13,013 nt of DNA from Promethearchaeota archaeon (GTDB lineage: Archaea > Asgardarchaeota > Lokiarchaeia > Sigynarchaeales > SOKP01): NCBI GenBank assembly GCA_014729315.1, contig WJKD01000956.1:1-13013 (forward strand), written 5' to 3'. The notes below the pieces were generated by a model. That model saw only the letters and a program-made list of their open reading frames with translations. It had not been told where the DNA came from and made no database searches. The translations under genes and the position numbers were made by a program. This document shows positions 7,642 to 13,013 of this stretch, one piece after another; position 1 is the stretch's first letter; each line of letters opens with the position of its first letter.

Positions 7642-10600
7642 CTAACTTTTTTGTATTAAGGAGTGTTGATATTCTTCAATCGCTTTTCCAATCGGATGCG
7701 TTTCTTTTAACCAGTACCTGACAAGGTCAATTTTGAACATGAAACTATCAAAATGCGCATCGCCTGAAATAATTTCCAGATCGATGAGATGATTGAGTGC
7801 TTCTCTCAGATTTTTATCTTCCATGGAAAAATGTAATTCCTTTAGGCGTGCACCGATTAAATTTAATCTTATTCTTTCATTTTCATTCCGAGATAGATCA
7901 GAAATGGTTGCCATGGCAATTTTTTCGTGCCAACTGGCAGTATTCCAGATATAATCCAATTGACCGGAACCCGCCAGAACAGTTTCCTGCAGTGCGATAT
8001 TTACATCATTTATAGTGATGTAATTCTTTTTATCGCGGCGATATTTATTAAACAATCCATGACAAATTAGCTGGATAAAATAAGGTTGCCCTGCGGTCAT
8101 TCGATAAATTTTTTCCACGGTGAGTGGGTCGTATCGAATATATTCTTTTACTGGTTCCTGGATGAGTTTATAACTGCTCTCTTTATCCAAATAACCAAGT
8201 TTTACATACTGCGTAATATTAAATAAGACATTCCAGTAATCGCTTCGCATTTCATTTAATTTATGAGCTCCTGCCAGAATGAAGCTGAGTTGATCCTGAT
8301 ATTGCATGAGATCTCTCAGAAAAGGGAAAATATCGCGATCCAATTTGCCATCATTCACCCGGCGCTCTAATTGTTCGAATTCATCCAGCATTAATAGTAG
8401 TTTTCTATTATTTATCTTTTTATATATATTTGATAGAAATGTGTCTGTAAAATATACAGACGGATCTTTAGAAAAATCATCAAATTCAGGTCTATAAGTT
8501 CGGATTCCCTTTCTTTCTAATTCCCGAACAATTAGAGTTGAAATGCGGAACAGGAAATTTTGAAGACCAGGCGTAATTAGACTTTCCAGATTTATATAGA
8601 CACAAAGGTATTCTTTTAGATCGAGATGATTTTGCATCTGAATTAACATCGAACTTTTTCCCGTGCGGCGTTGACCATGTAAGACGATGATGTTATCTTT
8701 AAATTGACCTTCAAGATTGTTTCGAATTTTTTCGAATTCTTCTCTCCTGCCAAAAAACATCCTGGGCTCAGCAACTGCCGAACCAGCAATATATGGATTA
8801 ATCAGATCGCCAATCTCATACTTTTTGTGGTCTTTAGTATCTTTTTCGATGAACTGAATAATATCTGCATATTCAAAGTCTAATTTATTTCGATCCAGAT
8901 CCAGGTATTCAATTTTGAATAATAGACGCTGGGCGCCGCCTTTCAAAGGTGTGATACTAAATTCCAGTAATCGTTTTGCTTTTGGTTCTATCATGGGAAG
9001 ATAGCGAGTATTTTCTCCTGTAATTTTATAGGAATCATCCACCGGTCTTGTAAGCATTATTTTCACATTCTGAGCAAGTGCTGTCCCGGCATTGTATATT
9101 TCGACTACAATAATACTCGATTCTTCCCTTGTGGTAACCATTTGGGTTTTTAAATCGACAATAAGCTCAATTGAGCCTCGAAGCTGATCATTTTGAAGCA
9201 TAACCCAATTTTGGAAACGGGAAACAATATCTTTAATTATGTTCTTTTCGAGATCTTTTCCCTGCAATGTTTCCAGTTCCCTTTGAATTTCAACCAAAAT
9301 AACCATTTGCATGGAAACAAACGGAATTTTGTTTTCATTCTCCAGTCTTTCAAAAAGGTCCTGATAATTATTTAATCTTAAGAAAAGTCGAAAAATCGTA
9401 TGCAACTTAGCTTCTTGCGGATCAGTGATCGCTAAATACTCTGTTATTGGCTCATCCGACCGGGTTATTTCACTCAAACCATGGGCACTTGCAAGTATGC
9501 TCAAGTTTTTATATATTAGCGAGAATTCATGAGCAAGTGGATCATGGTCAAGTTTCTTATAAAGCTTGGAAAGCTTTGTCAGATATATCTCATATGCTTT
9601 TCTTTGATCGAATGCGTAATATAGTTGAATGTAATTAGTTAAAATTTCATGCCATTCATTATCTTTATGGATGTTCTCGACCATTTGCTCCAGACTTCCG
9701 ATTCTGGGACGTTGTTCAAGCATAATATAAAATAGCCTGATGTGGCTTTCTGCAGAAATGTTAAAAATCTGTCCGAGCCATTTCCGGGCATCCTGACTTA
9801 AATCAGGATCAGAACCATCTGCCATTCTTAATAGGCGAGATAATATCGCTCGTGGCTGGTATCTTAGAATAGTTGTCAGAGCAGGGGTGATATCGACCTT
9901 CTGGCGAGCCTCAATATTATAATTGAATCGATTTTCCAGATTTTTAGTAAATGTATCAATTCTGGGATTGATTATTTCGCCAGGTGTTGTTTCGGTGATC
10001 GCTGATAATTCATTTATGTTGTGAGTTAGCTTTTTAGTACGCCAGGGAACGAGAACCGGACTGATAATTTCAATAACTGAATTAATAAAAACGCACAAAA
10101 TACCCAGTGGAAATAAAAACAGACTTAGAAGCCATAAAATGAAGCCTGCCGGTGTATCCGTACTATAGCTATGCCTGAATGCATGAACATAATGTATATT
10201 TAATCTGGTAAATATAATAACAGACAGCATAATTGCTGATAAAAGCAATGCCCCCTGAATAATCTGCGAATGCTGAATATCAAAGAGCAATTTGAAATAA
10301 TAGGTTGCAATTAAAAATAATATTGAGATGCCGGCATATAGAAGCATTGATGAAGAATGGATCGAGATGATGTATGTGTAAACAAGTCGATAGCTTTTAT
10401 TGAATTTTAATACCATCCAGGCGGTAAAATCAATGAATGCCGCAATGATGAAGAATGACATAACGTATAAAATAAAAAGATACAAGTATTCGGTCGTCTC
10501 AAAGGAAACATTAGAAAAAAGATTCATAGAAAAATCGTCACGGATAAAAATTGCAAGCAATTCAGATTTATGAAAGAGACCTAAAAATCCTATTACCCAT

Positions 10601-11490
10601 TGTTGATATAGTTGATCAAATTGATGGATTTTAGGAAAAAGGTAAATTAAGTAAATACCGAAAATGCCAAGAATAGATGTTAAAAAGAAAATAATATTTG
10701 GCGAATAATCGCTCTTCATTCGGATCATTGATTGCGAAGGTGCGTAGATGTTTTCTAGCCAGGTTTTAATGGTACGTTCTGCAACAGCCTGTCTCTTAGC
10801 AGAACCGAATATCTGGTAAATTGAATATATCAGTAAGAGAATTATTGAAAATGGGATAAATGGGACGACTAATAAAAAAAGAAAAATAGCTTTTATTATA
10901 TCTAATTTGTATACTTTTTTAACAGTTGCGATTGCATAAAGAATAATGAAAAAGCTAATGATAATTTTAATTTTAGTAATCGGGAAAATGGCATTTTTAT
11001 TTATTAATAAAATAAGAGTGCCAACAGATAATGAAGCGATTGCGAAAACCACGATGAAAGAAAGTATTTTTTTACACAGAGTTACAAACTGAGAAATTGA
11101 TAGAAATAATTTTTGAGCGAAATAATCAATAATCCCAATCAGACAGAATACAAGCAAGTTTGCTAGCCAGGACATAGTGAAATAACCCAGGTTTATCAAA
11201 GCGAGATTAGGGATATCGCCGGGATATACAAGAAAGCCACTTTGTGCAACTGATTTAAATTTTAACAGCATTGATTGAGAGGGATAAAACAGCACCTTCC
11301 AGTGCCATAAAAATTCTCCTAAGGATGAACCAGGCGCAATGATCCTGTATTTCATTAAAGGGAAAAATATTACAGGGAAAATCAAATATAAAAAGATAAT
11401 GTGCTTAAGAGAAATATTTCTGAAAAAATGTAGAATTGTCGAAATGATTTTGCTTCCTTTGTCCGCAGTCTGATCCTGTCGACCTATCAT
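7642..11490 (-). CDS. Large multi-pass membrane protein with Ig-like domain and C-terminal STAND ATPase
   Basis: This is the first gene of the operon, 1282 aa. Residues 1-480 are strongly hydrophobic with roughly 10-12 membrane helices. They appear duplicated: a PSQSM motif with a preceding W and a following KS recurs at 64-80 and 244-260, each leading into membrane helices, which recalls Yip1-type domains (tentative). Residues about 490-765 are helical. Residues about 770-880 look like an Ig/CARDB-type beta sandwich (IIVVEIYNAGTALAQNVKI). The ATPase follows: FFGRREEFEKI (912-922), Walker A GQRRTGKSS (939-947), Walker B LLLMLDEFEQL (1031-1041), sensor-like SFILAGAH (1069-1076), and GxP in AGQPYFIQLICHGLF (1133-1147). 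Residues about 1185-1260 look like a winged helix. The ATPase should be cytoplasmic. GGA lies 7 bases before the ATG. A membrane-bound switch or platform is inferred; I know of no named homolog. Confidence 0.87.
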   Translation of the reverse strand: MIGRQDQTADKGSKIISTILHFFRNISLKHIIFLYLIFPVIFFPLMKYRIIAPGSSLGEFLWHWKVLFYPSQSMLLKFKSVAQSGFLVYPGDIPNLALINLGYFTMSWLANLLVFCLIGIIDYFAQKLFLSISQFVTLCKKILSFIVVFAIASLSVGTLILLINKNAIFPITKIKIIISFFIILYAIATVKKVYKLDIIKAIFLFLLVVPFIPFSIILLLIYSIYQIFGSAKRQAVAERTIKTWLENIYAPSQSMIRMKSDYSPNIIFFLTSILGIFGIYLIYLFPKIHQFDQLYQQWVIGFLGLFHKSELLAIFIRDDFSMNLFSNVSFETTEYLYLFILYVMSFFIIAAFIDFTAWMVLKFNKSYRLVYTYIISIHSSSMLLYAGISILFLIATYYFKLLFDIQHSQIIQGALLLSAIMLSVIIFTRLNIHYVHAFRHSYSTDTPAGFILWLLSLFLFPLGILCVFINSVIEIISPVLVPWRTKKLTHNINELSAITETTPGEIINPRIDTFTKNLENRFNYNIEARQKVDITPALTTILRYQPRAILSRLLRMADGSDPDLSQDARKWLGQIFNISAESHIRLFYIMLEQRPRIGSLEQMVENIHKDNEWHEILTNYIQLYYAFDQRKAYEIYLTKLSKLYKKLDHDPLAHEFSLIYKNLSILASAHGLSEITRSDEPITEYLAITDPQEAKLHTIFRLFLRLNNYQDLFERLENENKIPFVSMQMVILVEIQRELETLQGKDLEKNIIKDIVSRFQNWVMLQNDQLRGSIELIVDLKTQMVTTREESSIIVVEIYNAGTALAQNVKIMLTRPVDDSYKITGENTRYLPMIEPKAKRLLEFSITPLKGGAQRLLFKIEYLDLDRNKLDFEYADIIQFIEKDTKDHKKYEIGDLINPYIAGSAVAEPRMFFGRREEFEKIRNNLEGQFKDNIIVLHGQRRTGKSSMLIQMQNHLDLKEYLCVYINLESLITPGLQNFLFRISTLIVRELERKGIRTYRPEFDDFSKDPSVYFTDTFLSNIYKKINNRKLLLMLDEFEQLERRVNDGKLDRDIFPFLRDLMQYQDQLSFILAGAHKLNEMRSDYWNVLFNITQYVKLGYLDKESSYKLIQEPVKEYIRYDPLTVEKIYRMTAGQPYFIQLICHGLFNKYRRDKKNYITINDVNIALQETVLAGSGQLDYIWNTASWHEKIAMATISDLSRNENERIRLNLIGARLKELHFSMEDKNLREALNHLIDLEIISGDAHFDSFMFKIDLVRYWLKETHPIGKAIEEYQHSLIQKS

Positions 11491-11566
11491 AGTTTAATCC
11501 ATTTCTAAAAATGTTTGAACGACGGCAATAGTAGAATACAAACTAACCCTAAAATAGGATGCTGGA

Positions 11567-11622
11567 TAAATGCGAAATATTTCAGTAAAGGTGAGCAATT
11601 AAAAGTGTCCAATTCGCATTTA
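11567..11622. repeat. Perfect 10-bp inverted repeat in the operon leader
   Basis: TAAATGCGAA (11567-11576) and TTCGCATTTA (11613-11622) are perfect inverted copies separated by 36 bases. They lie between the candidate promoter and the first operon start codon, so they could be an operator for a dimeric regulator or form a long hairpin in the 5' untranslated RNA. A smaller perfect palindrome, GAAATATTTC (11574-11583), overlaps the left arm. The repeat is seen directly; its function is inferred. Confidence 0.45.
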
Positions 11623-11657
11623 AAGTAGAATATATTAATTTAATGCAACATTAATAC

Positions 11658-11686
11658 AAAATATAAAAAAATTGTTCAAATGTCAA
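11658..11686 (-). promoter_or_regulatory. Candidate sigma70-type promoter for the five-gene operon
   Basis: On the minus strand TTGACA (11681-11686) is followed after 17 bases by TATTTT (11658-11663). The -35 hexamer is a perfect consensus and the spacing is ideal. It lies about 168 bases upstream of the first operon ATG at 11490, in the only sizeable gap on this strand. The region is very AT-rich, so chance matches are possible, and a Bacteroidota-type sigma factor would use different boxes. The start would leave a long leader containing the inverted repeat at 11567-11622. Confidence 0.45.
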
Positions 11687-11722
11687 GATTTAAATTATCT
11701 ATTATAAATTTGGTTGCTTAAA

Positions 11723-11747
11723 AGGACAGAAAAATAAGGTAAGTCCT
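11723..11747 (-). terminator. Possible weak terminator after the histidine kinase
   Basis: AGGAC and GTCCT (11743-11747 and 11723-11727) can pair as a 5-bp stem with a 15-base loop just after the kinase stop codon. TTTT follows on the minus strand. The loop is long and the stem short, so support is weak. If it does not work, the operon could also be reached by read-through from the kinase gene. Confidence 0.18.
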
Positions 11748-11757
11748 GCATCCTCTT

Positions 11758-13013
11758 CTACACTGGCAAATAAATCCTCACCGTAGTTCCCTTCCCCGGC
11801 TCGCTGGCAATATCAATCCACCCATTATGTTTTTCGATGATTTGCCTCGTTATTGCCAAGCCCAATCCGCTGCCGGAGGATTTGGTGGTGTAAAACGGAT
11901 CGAAGACTTTTTGCACGTCCCCTTCGATGCCGCAGCCGTTATCGATGATGTTGATCCTGACGTATTGTTTACCGGCATGAAAATGCGGCTCGATTTCTAA
12001 ACTAATTTCGCCTTTATTTTCCATAGCTTGTGCGGCATTCATCAGCAAATTCAGCAGTACCTGCTGGATTTTTTCTTCATCGTACGTTACTTCGGGTAAG
12101 TCATTCACGGCAGTCATTGTGAGTGTTATTTCGCTTTCCGAATGCTCCCGCTCGAATGCATTGACCGCTTTTTCCACTGTTTCCCGGATATTTCCCGGCT
12201 TTTCGTTGAGTTTGATTTCCCGGGCAAATGTTAGAAAATCATTTACCAGATTATTCAGCCGCATCACTTCTTTGCCGATGTAATCGAACAGCTCGTCCGG
12301 TTCTTCTTTATTTTGATATTTTAATTTAACCACATCCGATGTGGCTTTGATGATCCCCAGCGGATTGCGGATTTCATGTGCCACAGATGCAGCCATTTGT
12401 CCCAGCAGTGCCAGTTTTTCGGTTTTGCGCAGTGATTGCTGGGTATTGATCAGCAGGCTGATCGTCCATGAGAGAAATACGGAGAATAAAATTATCGCGG
12501 CGATACTGGCGACGCCGGTGATGATCAGTCCTCTTCTAAAGACGCGGATAATACTAAAAAAATCGGCGTTAGCTTCGAGTACGAGCAGCGCGGATATTTC
12601 CGCCATGATATTTGTTAACGGCGCGTATGCTGTTTTGAAGCGATTGCCTTCGATGACGTGGATGGGTGACACTGCGACATTGCCGGTTAATGCTGCAAAA
12701 AGTCCGGCACTATCCTGTTCGATGTAGGTTAATCTGGTGCCCGCGGGGAAGTTGCCGCTCTCATCCAGGATCACGTTCAGGTTGGTGTCGACAATGTAAA
12801 CGCCCTGTAATTCGTTCTGCGTTTTGAGTGATCGCAATTTAGATTGTATGAGATAATAATCGCTGGAAAAGTTATCATCGAGCCGCGCGAAATCATCGAC
12901 GCGCAAGCCAGGCGTAATTTCGATATTATGCGCCGAAATTCGGGCAATTGATTCCAGGCGCTTCGATAGCTCTGCTTCCAGAAATGTGCCCATTTCATTA
13001 TGAAAAAACCAGC
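11758..13013 (-). CDS. Membrane sensor histidine kinase (5' partial)
   Basis: This is a two-component sensor kinase that phosphorylates itself and then a response regulator, which is not in the window. The frame stays open to the right edge past the first Met at 12993 (six more codons, W-F-F-H-N-E), so the true start and first membrane helix lie outside. Numbering from that Met, residues 1-150 form an extracytoplasmic sensor region of the Cache/PAS-like type (GVYIVDTNLNVILDESGNF; family call tentative). A membrane helix lies at 155-182. The dimerisation box AASVAHEIRNPLG carries the phospho-acceptor His206. The ATP-binding domain shows an N box (LLNLLMNAAQAM), G1 DNGCGI (351-356), F box FDPFYTT (364-370) and G2 GSGLGLA (374-380), and it ends at the usual IYLPV. 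It resembles NtrB/ZraS-type kinases. Its base composition is nearer to that of the pump gene than to the operon. Confidence 0.93.
   Translation of the reverse strand, partial: WFFHNEMGTFLEAELSKRLESIARISAHNIEITPGLRVDDFARLDDNFSSDYYLIQSKLRSLKTQNELQGVYIVDTNLNVILDESGNFPAGTRLTYIEQDSAGLFAALTGNVAVSPIHVIEGNRFKTAYAPLTNIMAEISALLVLEANADFFSIIRVFRRGLIITGVASIAAIILFSVFLSWTISLLINTQQSLRKTEKLALLGQMAASVAHEIRNPLGIIKATSDVVKLKYQNKEEPDELFDYIGKEVMRLNNLVNDFLTFAREIKLNEKPGNIRETVEKAVNAFEREHSESEITLTMTAVNDLPEVTYDEEKIQQVLLNLLMNAAQAMENKGEISLEIEPHFHAGKQYVRINIIDNGCGIEGDVQKVFDPFYTTKSSGSGLGLAITRQIIEKHNGWIDIASEPGKGTTVRIYLPV

Noticed and set aside
909..11529. ACGGCAAT at 909-916 and 11522-11529 as flanking direct repeats of an island
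   Set aside because: Eight bases shared between two AT-rich gaps of about 117 and 267 bases is close to chance expectation, and no recombinase gene is present.
12341..12727. Plus-strand open frame of 128 codons
   Set aside because: It is antisense to the well-supported histidine kinase, shows no recognisable domain and has the composition of a shadow frame.
12777..12998. Alternative frame beginning with ATG at 12998 near the right edge
   Set aside because: The kinase frame continues in frame past this point and carries the expected sensor region; this is a shadow frame.

Overview
The window looks like a Gram-negative bacterial chromosome. An RND efflux pump at the left edge requires an outer membrane. 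The Shine-Dalgarno signals are mostly weak, and the style of the flanking kinase and pump would fit an FCB-group lineage (Bacteroidota, Calditrichota or KSB1-like). That placement is an inference and not firm.

Layout. Positions 1-851 (+) hold the 3' end of a CusA/CzcA-type RND permease. Positions 11758-13013 (-) hold a membrane sensor histidine kinase whose 5' end runs off the right edge. Their 3' ends face each other. Between them lies a clearly more AT-rich block (about 852-11757) with five genes, all on the minus strand, separated by only 9, 39, 14 and 26 bases. They therefore look like one operon, read from about 11660 down to 969. Upstream of its first gene is a 267-base leader with a sigma70-like promoter candidate and a perfect 10-bp inverted repeat.

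Operon, in order of transcription: (1) a 1282-aa protein with a large duplicated membrane region, a helical region, an Ig-like beta domain and a C-terminal STAND/Orc-type ATPase with a likely winged-helix tail; (2) a 391-aa soluble ATPase of the same broad class; (3) a 97-aa membrane-anchored helical (TPR-like) protein; (4) a 698-aa membrane-anchored TPR plus PQQ/BamB-like beta-propeller protein, predicted to face the periplasm; (5) a 1005-aa membrane-anchored NACHT NTPase with a degenerate formylglycine-generating-enzyme-like (FGE/SUMF1) module and a long helical C-terminus of unknown function.

Working model (inference): a membrane complex in which periplasmic TPR/propeller proteins sense or scaffold something in the envelope, while three cytoplasmic signal-transducing NTPases switch and assemble in response. 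Three STAND-class ATPases in one operon, on an AT-rich block between two convergent housekeeping-like genes, is typical of accessory signalling or defence loci. I see no nuclease, protease, TIR or other recognised toxic effector. If it is a defence system, the effector is a membrane segment or the unknown C-terminus of the NACHT protein. No tRNA, rRNA, transposase, integrase or CRISPR array is visible.
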